64,000 nt of DNA from Pelobates cultripes (Eukaryota; Chordata; Amphibia; Anura; Pelobatidae): assembly GCA_933207985.1 (NCBI GenBank), contig OW240917.1:241077371-241141370 (forward strand), written 5' to 3'. Below, in pieces: positions 1-49,229 of this stretch (positions are counted from its first letter, which is position 1; each line of letters begins with the position of its first letter). The translations under genes and the position numbers were made by a program. The notes beneath the pieces were generated by a model, which made no database searches, had not been told where the DNA came from, and saw only the letters and a list, made by a program, of their open reading frames with translations.

Positions 1-774
1 AAATAAAATAATAATAATAATAATAAAGAGACGTAGAATGGAAGCTCAAACAAATGAGAAAAAACGGTCTGAGATTTAAAGATGTGCGTACCAAATTTTA
101 CGGTTTAAATTGCATGAATTTAAGAATGTATTTACGAAGGGCCAAGAGATTATTTTCCCCTGAGGTGGTAATTGTCGTTGCTGTGGCATTATCACTAATC
201 TTATGCGGTCCCAGTTTAGCTGCTAAACTTGACAGCACTCAACAACCCTGAACTGCTCAGAGATCGACATCAAGTTAATTAAAGTTGCCTGTTGCCTTTA
301 GCTTCGGGGAGAGCGCAGCCAATTGTACAGATGCAAGGTTATCCAGAGTTTAGTTGCAGAGTTCTTATTGAAGTCAGTGGCAACTCAACAAGAACGTGCA
401 GTTTTGTTTCATTGAGCCGGGTGTCAGTCACTCAACTCAGTAATTAAAACTCTATTCCTAGTACATAACCATCACTCATTACTTCACCTAGTACATAACT
501 GTCACTCGTTCCTTTATTTAAAAAAATAAAATAAAAAAATAAATTAAAAAAAATCCACCTTCTTGTAAGTTGCTGTAATAATTACACTCCTCGCCCTACC
601 ACTTGCCTTTTTAACAAACATTTTGACATCTTGTTGTACTGTAACTTATTCTCCTCGTGCCCCCAATTTACACTAGAACTTGAGCACACAGTTGAACAAA
701 CATAATTCTCCTCCTCTCAGTTGCTTCGCTTTTATGTCCTTTGTGGAGGCCTACTTGCAGGGGACCCGAGTGTT
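1..774. other. flanking sequence without a recognisable gene
   Basis: AT-rich sequence that opens with a short AAT-rich simple repeat (about 1-27). Short open frames are present, but they show no domain, no splice pattern and no resemblance I recognise. I see no gene here. Confidence 0.5.
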
Positions 775-898
775 GGACACCCATTCCCTCAGTGATTATA
801 GCTGTGATATATTTATTACAGATTATATTGAGCCAAGGACACCCATTCCCTCAGTGATTATAGCTGTTATATAGCTATTACAGATTTTATTGAGTGAA
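775..898. repeat. 62-bp tandem duplication
   Basis: Two adjacent copies of a 62-bp unit, 775-836 and 837-898. Both begin GGACACCCATTCCCTCAGTG and differ at only a few positions. The unit has an ATTACAGAT-like core followed by a TTGAG end. A loosely similar phrase occurs near 32010-32090, so the unit may belong to a dispersed repeat whose family I cannot name. Confidence 0.7.
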
Positions 899-1639
899 TT
901 GCACAGTTTTATACCTGGGCCCTCAACAGGTTGTCCCCAGGAAAACAATAGACAGTGCGAGTGTCTGTGCCTAACAAAGTAATTTGATTAGTGGCCAGAC
1001 ACCTCGGCACTGGTTAACAATTACTATAATTTAAAAGATTATAAATTTATAACAAAAATGGGGTTCCCCTGCTCAGATCCCCAAACTTGTGCCCTCCCTG
1101 GAGCATCCATTCTGTCCAAAAAGCACTCGGATTGGAGATTTTTAGCCTGAATTGTCTGGATTTCAAGTTTTCAGAGGGCCACGAGCATCATCTATACATG
1201 CAGCTCCCTTAAGTTCTTGGTATGGTTTGATGCCTCACCACCTCCTCTATAAATAGCACTGTTTTTTTTTTTTTTAGGGACTGAGAGCACCCTCAAAAAC
1301 GTTTTTGTGGATTGCGACATCTCCGCCATCCTATTTGGATATCCAGGCAATTCAAAGTTTGCTCCAGTTAGCTGGTCACTCACAGTGCTCTGAAATCCCT
1401 GGGACAGCTGAATGGTGCGCTGAGTTTGGAGGCAGGGTCTGAAGGGGTAAACTATTTGGTGATAAGTCCTTTAGGAGAGGGTGGGAAGACCTACAGCTTT
1501 CCTGCACAGACTTGAGCAGCTCGCTGCAGATTCTCCTTCCTCTTTAGGGAACAGAAAGGAGCTTTTAGAGGGGTCTGCACCCATCACGAGGAAACGGAGT
1601 GGGCCAATGCCACTGACAGACCACCAGGGAATGAAGATT
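899..1639. other. flanking sequence without a recognisable gene
   Basis: No coding or RNA gene recognised. A T-run lies at about 1261-1276. This sequence is the left flank of the L1 insertion that follows. Confidence 0.45.
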
Positions 1640-1688
1640 AGAATACCCTCACTGCTACTATGAAGCTGGAATTATATCCCATGTTGCT

Positions 1689-2560
1689 ATGTTACAAAAG
1701 AACAAATACGACCCAGAGGGAGAGTATTGGTTAGAATCAGATATGTGTAAAATCAAAGACTTATCTAGAGTAATATGGAACAGCAAGGATCCGGACTATT
1801 CGGTTTCGTTTGTTTTGAAACAAATCTTACCTATATGGGGAAAATTAAAAAAGAAATTAGATCTTGACAAGATTTTGGACTTTCAAAGAATAGAAACCTT
1901 GGAATCAGATATCCTAAATATCTCTCTAAAAAACTGGAAAGAGGCAAATATTAAAAACATAGGAGACTTATTTATGAATAACAATAAGATGAAAACCTTC
2001 AACTTGTAAGAGGGAATTTCATCTGCCTAATTGGGAGCTTTTCTCCTATTTAAGAGTACAAAGTTATCTAGCGAAAAAAATAATTCTTAATAGAGGAGTC
2101 ATATATAATTCCTTAAAATCAATTTTCAATAGTAAAGAAAACAAAAAATGTTTTCTAAATGTGTGAAATTATTAGACTCTAGAAATTCAGAAGATTATCC
2201 CTCCGTTATTAAGAGCTGGGAAAAAGTTTTAGATATATCCATAGACAAGGAGGAATGGTTCGCTGCATTAGTTAAGACATAAATACGTTCATTGCCTCTC
2301 CCTAATTGAAACACATGATATAGTAATTAATAAACGGTATATGGTTCCATCCAAATTAACAAGAATTTCACCTCGTAATGATGATAATTGTTGGAGATGC
2401 GGAGAGAGCAGGGGAGATTATTTACACATATGGTGGAAATGCAAAAAAGAGTTGTACCTTTGTGGCATATGGCTTTATCTATACTAATGAGAATGGGTAA
2501 TATTAAAATAGAATTTAGACCGGAAGCAGTGTTGCTTCACTTAAACTGGCTTAATAGGTA
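1689..2560 (+). pseudogene. L1 ORF2 C-terminal remnant
   Basis: An open frame at 1689-2009 continues through frameshifts to about 2560. Downstream pieces read as the region after the reverse-transcriptase domain of L1 ORF2, including SKLTRISPRNDDNCWRCGE followed by DYLHIWWKC. This is the CWRCG...LHIWW-C cysteine/histidine motif near the ORF2 C-terminus. Endonuclease and RT domains are absent through 5' truncation, and frame breaks show that the copy is dead. Confidence 0.75.
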
Positions 2561-3170
2561 AAAGTTGGAACAAGTGCTGATTACACATTGCCTTGTAGCT
2601 GTTAAAATTATAATAGCTAGAAACTGGAAGAAAACACAGGTTTTTTTTCCAGGCTACATCTTAACCAGCAGATCAAATTCCAGATCCAAATGGAAATGGG
2701 GGTCAATAAAATCAGAAATTATCGAGAGATTAAAACATGGCTGAACTGGTTAGGAATATTAGAACAAAAGGAAAAGGAATTACTATTTGGAACACACCCA
2801 AGTGAAATTGAAAAAAATTGGTATAAATATAGATCCGATTATATATTTCCCCGTGACTGATGGATATAAATGGATATATAAGACAGAATGAAAAGAAGGA
2901 AAAAAAAAAAAAAGAAATGAGAAAAAGAGAAGAAAGTAATAAGAAATAAAATTAAAAAAAAAAAGGAAGAGAAAAGGATAGAATGCAGAGGGGGAAAGCT
3001 ACTTACTGTACTTAACTGTTTAATGTATGTCGGTTCGAATGTGTATAGTTATGGAAGGGTTTTTTTGCATTTATGTTGTCTTTTCGTTGTCTCATGAATT
3101 TATATATATATTGATATATTTTTTCTCCCCTTCCCTCTCGCTATCTAAACTGTCAATTAAGTAAATAGCA

Positions 3171-3174
3171 ATAG

Positions 3175-3207
<33 letters not shown>

Positions 3208-3213
3208 CACACA
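3171..3213. repeat. CT/TA/CA microsatellite
   Basis: Consecutive runs of CT, then TA, then CA dinucleotides within the 3' part of the L1 insertion. Confidence 0.85.
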
Positions 3214-3445
3214 CTGTAATATTGATAATTGGTTGAGGGCTATACCTGTATGTTGACCAGGAATATGTTATATCAAATGAATAAGAAACAGGAGAGGAAG
3301 GAAGGAGGAGAGAAGAGAGGGGAACAGATAGAATATTCATGATGACAATTATACCAAAGCCTTAAACAAAGAAGCACTATAAACTTATTTTAAGCTGGTA
3401 TTGTCTGAAGAAAAAAAATAAAATAAAATTAAGAATACCCTCACT

Positions 3446-3835
3446 ACAAGAAAAGCTAAGCAGGAATGGGCTCAACTAAAAAAATAATTTAAAAAAATAA
3501 AATATATATTTCTCTTACCCCCCTCAAAGAAAGAAAAAGAATGTATCTTTTATATTCATAAGAACAACAGTTTAAAATAAATCTACGTTTTGACTCTCCA
3601 GGGTCTTTAATAAAACCTGTGAGCACTCTTTCATTGACTTAATGAACATTTTTGCACTAGGAAGTACATTTCTTTTTTGGTTGGGGGAAAAGTGCCACAT
3701 AGGGTGGTGATTGGGAGCTTGGTACAAATCTTAAGTGGTGATCTGTACTGTTTTACTCAGGAGTACATATATATATATATCTAAATTCTGTGTATATATA
3801 ATTATATGTATTTGTGATGTTTATCTATATCTATA

Positions 3836-3881
<46 letters not shown>

Positions 3882-4496
3882 ATACACATACATATTTTGG
3901 ACATTAACATTTTTTTCTCTCTTCATTTTGCAGGTTTGGGGGACTGCCTGATAGCCCAGGCAGATCTATGTATGCAAGTAGTTGCTGGCTCCTGGGTCTC
4001 AAAGCCATTATTATGTTATTTATTTAATAATGGCATCCTATGCTACCACAACGGTGCGAACGGCGTAGAACACTAATTGCGTTATGGGGTTAATAACATA
4101 CAGCTTAAACAAACTAAACATAAGCATGTAGTTTACAATTCTTTTAATCTTATAGAGGGCACTTATGTCCTTGATGGGACGTATCTTGCCAGCCAGGCTA
4201 ATGTGTTTAAATATAAAGCATACTGCAAGTAGTAATGTAATTTAGTAGTTCTCTTGGGTTTATAAACTGCAAATAATGACTCCTAAGCATATTCAATTGA
4301 ATAGTGATGGTAAGCACTCCAGAAATTGCATTTCTTTAGAAAAGAAGAAGGAAGTAATAAAGAGATGGAACCAATCGGTACCTTGTTTTCATCTTTGTCA
4401 TTTATCAACTTTGTATTCGGCTTACTTGTTGACCTCTAAGTGTTTTTTTGTAGGTTGACTCCTAAACGGTCTTATAAAAGTAAATTGTAATATATA
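3446..4496. other. flanking sequence with TA microsatellite, no gene seen
   Basis: Right flank of the L1 insertion. It holds TA-rich microsatellite sequence at about 3767-3880. A 113-residue open frame running through the TA repeat looks accidental. No other feature is recognised. Confidence 0.5.
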
Positions 4497-5112
4497 CTAG
4501 TGTCCAAAATTATGGAAAACTTGCATTTCTGATATTGGATGGCTCATAGTATCACTCTTTTTAGACCAACCACTTCTAGATCATTGTAAAGGCAACTTTA
4601 ATGCAGAATGTAATGCAATACACTTCATTTTTATTAAAAATGCATTTTAAAAAGAATTTATACAGTGAAACTATGTGGGCCAAAAAAAAAAAAGCAAAGA
4701 AATCCAACGTAAACTAAAATGGTATCCCATGGAATGAATCTAGGTTTTTAGTTCTGCAGGTGTTAGGATCAATCATAATATTGGTTTCACATAGTCTTTT
4801 ATTCTTTGGTTGCTTTTGAATAACAATTTTTTTTTAATTGGCTCCACAGATTTTCAATTGTATTCAAGTCAGGGCTATTACATGGCCATTCTAGCAATGT
4901 AATATGATTTTCCTGAAACTACTTTTTGCCCACAGCCGACACATAAGGCCCTAAAACCAGTTGAAATATATAGGCTTTATACATAGATTAGATGCCGAAG
5001 GCTTATGTTTTAGATCAAATACATCGCAGCTATATTTTTTGCCCCCCATTTAAAGTACCATACCATCACACAAAATATGCCCTCACATTTTGCAGTCATA
5101 CAACCCCAGATC
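4497..5112 (-). mobile_element. fossil Tc1/mariner-type element, 3' part
   Basis: On the minus strand around 4840-4905 the sequence decodes as [16 protein letters not shown]. This is the conserved C-terminal block of Tc1-type transposases around the third catalytic acid. Upstream on the same strand (5000-5110) is a decayed stretch with further transposase-like words. The low-coordinate end, beginning near 4497 with GTGTCCAAAATTATGGAAAA, is likely the terminal inverted repeat. No matching opposite terminus was found, so the element is truncated. It has many stops and is clearly inactive. Confidence 0.6.
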
Positions 5113-5201
5113 ATTACACTAACTGGATACTAGAATCATGAGAAAAAGAAAGAACACCCTCCTTGAAGTCTGTGGTTTTACTTATCAAGCAATCTGTTCC
5201 G

Positions 5202-5352
5202 TAGATCAGGCCTGTCGAACCTGCGGCCCCCGGATGTTGCTTAACTACAACTCCCATGATTATTTCAATTAAACAGATAGCCAGGGAATCATGGGAGTTG
5301 TAGTTCAGCAACATCTGGGGGGGCCGCATGTTGGACAGCCATGCCTTAGATG
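5202..5352. mobile_element. fold-back MITE, probably hAT-like
   Basis: Two arms of about 60 bp, 5202-5261 and 5287-5352, are inverted repeats with few mismatches around a loop of about 25 bp. The outer ends resemble CAGGCCTGTC...GCGGCCCC, typical of hAT-derived MITEs. The inner arms carry AACTACAACTCCCATGATT on both strands. A clear 8-bp target duplication was not found. Confidence 0.65.
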
Positions 5353-5401
5353 AATATATGACATTACCAGCGCTGTAAGGCTAACAAGTGATTTGCCATG
5401 G

Positions 5402-5453
5402 GCAACACTTTCCGGGGGGGGGGGAGGGGGCAGCAAGAAAAAAAAAAAAAAGG
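5402..5453. repeat. G-run and A-run low-complexity tract
   Basis: A G-rich run (5404-5421) is followed by an A-run (5437-5450). No coding function is inferred for the open frame that crosses it. Confidence 0.7.
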
Positions 5454-5739
5454 ATGTCTTGTTAGCCTCATATCATAGGAGCCCAAGAGCTGGCCACCTC
5501 AAGGCTCCTCCTCTGAGGTGGGTGACAAGGAAGGTATCCTCTGTTCTTGCTCTGCTTCCTTGCGCACCCTGCCATGATGCCAGGAGCCAAAATATGTCAC
5601 TTCTGCCTCGGCATCACTAAACACGCAAGGGCAGAGCAAGAAAATTCACAGCAACCCCACACTGGAGCTTAGGTAAAGAATCCACACCAACTCTCCCAAA
5701 AGTAGGGAGGCTGGATGGACTGAAGTTAGAATTAGATTT

Positions 5740-6030
5740 TGTATTGTCATACTCACAAATAGTTTTTTGTGAGTGAATGTGTGTATCAAATCATTAAGTT
5801 TGTGTGTCTGAGTAAATGTTTTGTCTGTCAGTGTGCCAAATCCATGAGAATGCTTGTGTCCGTGAGTGTGCGTGTGACTCAGTGAATGTGTGTGGAGTGG
5901 ATGCCAGCGAGTACGTATCAGAGTGTGTGCCTGTCAGTGAAAGCGTGTGTTGGTTAAAGTGTGTGCCAATGACTGTGTGCCTGTCAGTGAGTATGTATCA
6001 GTTAGGGCATGTGTATGGTTGTCTTAAACA
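5740..6030 (+). repeat. degenerate TGTG-rich repeat
   Basis: Imperfect repeats of the type GTGTGCCTGTCAGTGA. Near-identical phrases start at about 5919 and 5973. Similar TGTGTCAG-type sequence occurs at 36865-36970. The open frame crossing it is low-complexity and not credible as a gene. Confidence 0.55.
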
Positions 6031-6117
6031 GGAAGAGGTGCCGCCTTGACAGAAAGATTGGGGCAAATTTAGATTAGAGAGGCACAAAACAAAAATACAC
6101 AACTGCTTATTACACAG

Positions 6118-7325
6118 TGTCATGATTTAACAAAAAAAAAATAAAGCATAATGGAGAAGCCATAAATGAAAAACTAAGTACAACCTTACTGCATCCATAC
6201 CAATTAAGAGGCTAAGTAGCAGATAGGTACTAAATCAAATTCCTTTGATTAACTGATTATCGGCAAGCGTGACTACCTCTATAGCCATTCAGGTGTGTGT
6301 TAATACAATTCAAAGGAAATTAACAATAATCTAAGATAAGCTATTATTGCTGCCCATCAAACAGGGAAGGGTTATAAGGCCATTTTCAAACAAATTTAAA
6401 ATTCATTATTTTACAGTGAGAAAGATTAAAAAGTGGAAGACACTTCAGATAATTGACAATCTTTCCAGAAGTGGGGTGAATTTACCGGGACATCCAAGGT
6501 CAGTCCATGCAATGCTAAAAGAAATTGGAAACCAAACACAAACAAGAGTTACATCTCAGACTCTACAGGCCTCAGCACATTAAAGTTCAAGGCAGTACTA
6601 TTAGAAAGACTGAACAAATATGGTTTGTTTGGAAGAGTTGCCAGGAGAAAACATCCAGCATCTGAATGGACCACAAAACTTCAGGAACAATGTCCTTTGG
6701 GCAGATGAGATCAAAGTGGAGATGTATGACCATAATGCACAGCGTCATGTTTGGCGAAAACTAAACAGTAGAACAGCACAGACTACTCATATCAACTGTC
6801 AAGCACAGTAGTGGAGGGGTGATTATTTTGGCTTGTTTTCGAAGCCACAAGGACTGGGGACCTTGCAATCATTTAGTAGGCCACGATCTCCTCTGTATGA
6901 CAAAGCATTATGCCTGAAAGCGAATGCTTGGCCGAAATCGGGTCATGCAACAGGACAATGATACCAAGCACACCAGCAAATCTACAACAGAATGGCTGAA
7001 AAAAAAAAAAAAAAATCAAGGTGTTGCAATGGCCCATTCCAAGTCAAGACTTCATCATACTGACTGAAATGCTGTGGCAGGACATTTAGAGAGCTGTGCA
7101 TAGACAAATGCCTGCAAAACTCATTGAACTGAAGAAACATTGTAAAGAACAGTGGGTCGAAATTCCGCCACAATTATGTGAGAGACTGATAAAATCATAC
7201 AGAAAACAATTACTTGAAGTTATTGCAACTAAAAGTGGTTCTACAAGCGATTGAATAATAAGATATACTTAGTTCTCCCACACATGGCTTCTCTATTTTG
7301 ACTATTTTTGTTAAATAAATGACAA
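6118..7325 (+). mobile_element. fossil full-length Tc1-like transposon
   Basis: Terminal inverted repeats are recognisable. The left end (6118-6169) reads TGTCATGATTTAACAAAAA and then GGAGAAGCCAT. The right end (7282-7325) is its reverse complement with some decay. Between them is a degraded Tc1-like transposase reading in the same direction. The length of about 1.2 kb fits the family. An A-run interrupts the 3' part of the coding region near 7001-7016. Confidence 0.75.
6347..7250 (+). pseudogene. degenerate Tc1-like transposase
   Basis: Fragments in several frames match the Tc1 layout. First comes an N-terminal helix-turn-helix region with TVRKIKKWKT and LPGHPRS (6347-6580). It is followed by NNVLWADEIKVEMYDHNAQ (about 6689-6745), the first catalytic-aspartate block. 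QQDN-like and IE-L-W-like words lie near 6950-7085. Frameshifts, in-frame stops and an A-run insertion show that it is dead. Confidence 0.75.
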
Positions 7326-10070
7326 TGTAATAGGTCATGTGTTGAATATCTGAGGTTGTATCTACCTAATTTTTAGAGTTTATATTTAAAGCAGCACTGT
7401 CACCATCTGGGAACCTTGCCGAATTAGCAAAGAACCCCGCCATTGACAGTATGCTGGCAGGTAAGATTTACTTACCTGAACCTGTCCCTTCCAGGTGCCG
7501 CCATCTTCCTCAGTATGCTGCTCTTCAGCATGCAAGAGTGTACAGCACTGAAGTCTATAGAGAATCCGGCCAAAAAAAATCTCGCTAGATAGTACAGAGG
7601 CCATGTATTTGTATGAAAAACCAAATGGTAACTAACAGATTCACTAGATGAGGGCTGGATTGGGAAATAAAATTCAAAAAAACAATTCAGATCACATATC
7701 AAAGAGCAACACATCTAAGTCAACTTCTCCAGATGTATTTTAATATCAGTTTTGTTTTTTGGTTGTTTTTTTTTTTTTATTCTAGGATTTTTATCCTGCA
7801 TTTCATTTCCAAATACACTTTCAAGTTAAAATGAACAAAAAACATTTTTAAATTTATTTTACTAAAGCAAAGTGAAACCCATATTATACAGAAACAAAAA
7901 AAAAAACAAAAAACCACTAAGCAGAGTTTTTGGAACAAGAGGAAAAGTGTTCGATATTAACCAACGTATTCTGAATCTGGACTTTGACATGAAGATGAAT
8001 GGTATGTATGATCATATATTTTTATAGCAAGTGTGTATAATATATGGATATCGATACACACACACAAATGCAGTGAAAAATATATAAGGAAATTTAAAAC
8101 GCTCATTAAGCTTAAGCAATAAGAATGATGGCAATTCCATTCTAAAATAAGAGTTAATGCAGTAACCATAGTAGAACAAAGTTAGCTATTGCAGGATCAG
8201 TCACTAACTGGAAATAGTCTTCCATATGGTTTGAAAATGCAATATTGCTGCAAACGATAGTGAAACTATTAACTGCCACAAGGACCCACATGAAGAAATG
8301 TTTCAGTTCTGTGAAAGAGTTAACCAATGGTAAGAACATAACAGCTTCAGGCATAAGTTCTGGGAAGGAGGGCAAATTAAAAAGCTCACATCATAACATG
8401 AAAAGTCAGAAAGGGGAAAAAAAAAATAAAAATCACTGAATACACAAAGGAAAGGAAGTCTTCACCTCTTGAAAAATTAACACAGTAATTAACACCTTGC
8501 CCAACCGTTTCAAGCACTTTTTCATTTTGTAGTGACTATCTCTGAATACACTTTCCCCTCAAGTATCATTACTGGATGCCGACTACATGATAGTCGACGT
8601 GTGTTGGTGAAGGAATGGAGGACAAAGAAAATGTCAGCACTGCAGGAGTATCATACGTAAATAACCCTTTGTGCATGTGGAAAAATAACCGCACCATGCA
8701 TACATTCAGTATTTTAAAGAAGCACTAAAGCCATATTTAATCCTATGGTCCATGTCCATTGTATAAGGCATTTCAAAATCATCATGATCAATTAAACCAA
8801 TGAGATCTCAAAATTAGATGGTTGAGTTTTGTCTCAAAATCTCATTGATGTGATTGAGGAGAATTCTAAATGTATCAGATGAGACACAGAGTCAGCATTT
8901 ATATGTGCTTAAACTTATAGAAATCTTTCTTTTTATTAATTGGATATCTGTAATTCCAAGTTTTAAAACTTCTGCCCAGCCATGCCCTGGGCTCTTTTTT
9001 TCAAGTTTAAAAGACTTGTTAAGAGGTTTGCCAGGCAAATGCCTATGCGCTGACATGCAAGGTTTTCAGACAGCCAAGTGTACATGTTCAGAGCTCTGTA
9101 AGGCATTCATACAGGTGCAGAGCAGTGAAAATGCCCTTCTGTATCCATATTCTATTACAGACATGCATTACTTTTTTGGGGTGATTTTACCTGGACCGGA
9201 CATGAAAGCTATAGTTTTAAAACTGAAAACCCAGATAACAGTAGTGGGGATCTCCATAGCTTGGCCTTCCAGCTTTAATAAGTCTTTGGAAAATTTGCTC
9301 AAACATCTTAAGGGCTATGAATGGAGATGGCTATTCTAGAATCCATTAACTTTACCCCCCACCCCCTCAAGTCAACACAATGGTAAGCCAGCTTAATAGG
9401 CAGACACCGCACACAGTAAAAATATAAAATTAATAACTTAAACGCAGCATGGAACACCGGAGGTTACAGCAAACAGCATCAACAAAATATTACATGCATC
9501 TGCAAAACCATCAATGGCTCAAACCCAACAATAAATTTTGCAAATAGCGCCAAGGGTGGGCTTTACAAAAAGGTTTAAATTTTATAAAGTGAAAATATTT
9601 TATATAACTTTTTTTGTGGAAGAAAAAAAAAATGCAATTTAAAATAAATGATAGAGGAGAAGGAAATTACTAAAGAGGTTGACTAATTCTAAGGCAAAGT
9701 TCTAAAGGTAAAGCAATGACCGTGGAAAACAATGAATACTCCTGTTGCTTGCTACACATTTAGAGCTCTGATCTAGAATTTCTCTTTATACAGTGTTCCC
9801 CAAGCATGCATTTTTTTGTGTCCATTGTGTAGTTGTGTATAGAACAGAACCCAATATTTTGTAGTACCATACTAAAGCTCAACAAAACAGAGGACAAAAA
9901 TAACAAAAACAAACAATGACAGCAGGATCAACAGAAGTCATTTTTTGATTAAAGGGAATACCTAAACTTTTCCTCTGTCTCTATTAATATGGATTTCACT
10001 TCACAAACTATGATTTTTGCCTTGCCAGATTATTATACAATTAATGGAGAGGTAACAAAATACTTTCACT
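7326..10070. other. region downstream of TLK2 without a recognised gene
   Basis: No domain-bearing open frame was found. The longest frame, 8854-9339 on the plus strand (161 codons), is not recognisable and lies just downstream of the tail end of TLK2, so it is not annotated as a gene. Part of the stretch could be TLK2 3'UTR if a more distal poly(A) site is used. Confidence 0.4.
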
Positions 10071-10641
10071 TCTTGGAAAAGCCTTTGCTTATTTATTACG
10101 AATGGGGGCTTATAGGGAGGTATTTGGTTTGCCTCCTCCTGTAATTTTTTTAATCAAGTTTTCTTTAATAAAATGGATGAAGGGGAACAGAAGAAGTTTA
10201 AATATCAACACAGGAATAGTCCAGTCTGGCCTTTTTTCTTTTTTTACACACTCCCAGAAAAAAATGCTCCGTAAAAGTCATTTCTTGGTATTGATCGGGC
10301 GTGTATATGGAGAATTCAGACATATGTAGTTAGAGGGAGGAGTTTAGAGTCCAGCTTATATAGTCTGAGGAGAGTCCCTCACTCCCTTATCTTGAGATTT
10401 TAAAAGGTGCCTCCAGAGAAGTCATTGTAGTTGCCCACTCCAGAAGGGACTGCAGATCACCCAAGAGACTGTTTCCAGTCCATCTATCTTTGGCTCTACT
10501 AAGCCAGAAAGGAAACGTCTCCAAGGAGTATTCACCACTCTCCTACAAAAGGAGGAAACTTAACCCAGAGGGAGCCAAGTGACTGCTCAGCCAGCATTAC
10601 CCAGCTGAGTTTAACGGGGCCATTCAGCTCTCAGTCTTGTT
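10071..10641 (-). other. tlk2: TLK2 3'UTR (proximal poly(A) model)
   Basis: Sequence following the TLK2 stop codon on the minus strand. The nearest canonical AATAAA on that strand is at 10097-10092 and would end the transcript at about 10070. More distal signals exist beyond 9 kb, so the real 3' end is uncertain. Confidence 0.4.
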
Positions 10642-48735
<38,094 letters not shown>

Positions 48736-49162
48736 TTATTCATAAAACAGGATGCATAGTTTTCATTTGTAACACTAATTGGGTCTGTTTGAGTATGAAC
48801 ATGCATTTAGAGAGTGTGTATATATACACACACACACAAAAATTATGTTTTGTTTTTTTAAGGGGGTAAAATTTACTCTAAATGCCCTGAACTGTATTGT
48901 AAGTGCCTCTTCCTCGTCTAGAAGGTCTTTATGCTACTGCTTGCAGCGATGTTAATCCAACACTACCATGTGACGTTTACATTGTATGTATTTATATGTC
49001 TTTTTACTATACCTATTTTTTTGGTGCAAGGACCCTGTCCTATTTCTAGGATAATGTAAAACATTATCAACTGTGTTTATGTTTGGTATCATCACACTGT
49101 GCAGCTAACTTCTCAAAAAGAAGCAAATTGTCAGATCATTGGGATTAGCATGCACGTGCCTT

Positions 49163-49229
49163 AAAGTACCACTAGTGCTACCCAGACCTCTTCATTAAGA
49201 TGAAGTGGTCTGGGTGCAGTGGTCCTTTA
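49163..49229. mobile_element. miniature solo-hairpin TTAA repeat
   Basis: TTAAAGTACCACTAGTGC, one CCAGAC-CTTCATTAAGATGAAG hairpin, then GCAGTGGTCCTTTAG. It is about 65 bp with both termini and only the first hairpin of the larger family. Confidence 0.6.

Larger units (their letters stand above)
1654..3431 (+). mobile_element. 5'-truncated L1-type LINE insertion with target-site duplication
   Basis: The insertion is framed by a perfect 14-bp direct repeat, AGAATACCCTCACT, at 1640-1653 and 3432-3445, as expected of a target-site duplication from target-primed reverse transcription. The 3' end is A-rich (about 3408-3430). The 5' part decodes as the C-terminal part of an L1/Tx1-type ORF2, so the copy is 5'-truncated and keeps only the end of ORF2 plus a roughly 870-bp 3' region. 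That region contains A-rich runs (about 2895-2965) and a CT/TA/CA microsatellite (3174-3213). The clade call rests on the cysteine motif of the decoded protein. Confidence 0.8.

Noticed and set aside
8854..9339. 161-codon open frame on the plus strand downstream of TLK2
   Set aside because: No recognisable motif, AT-rich context, no splice or promoter support. Chance frames of this size are plausible in 64 kb. A protein search with hits in other frogs would reverse this.
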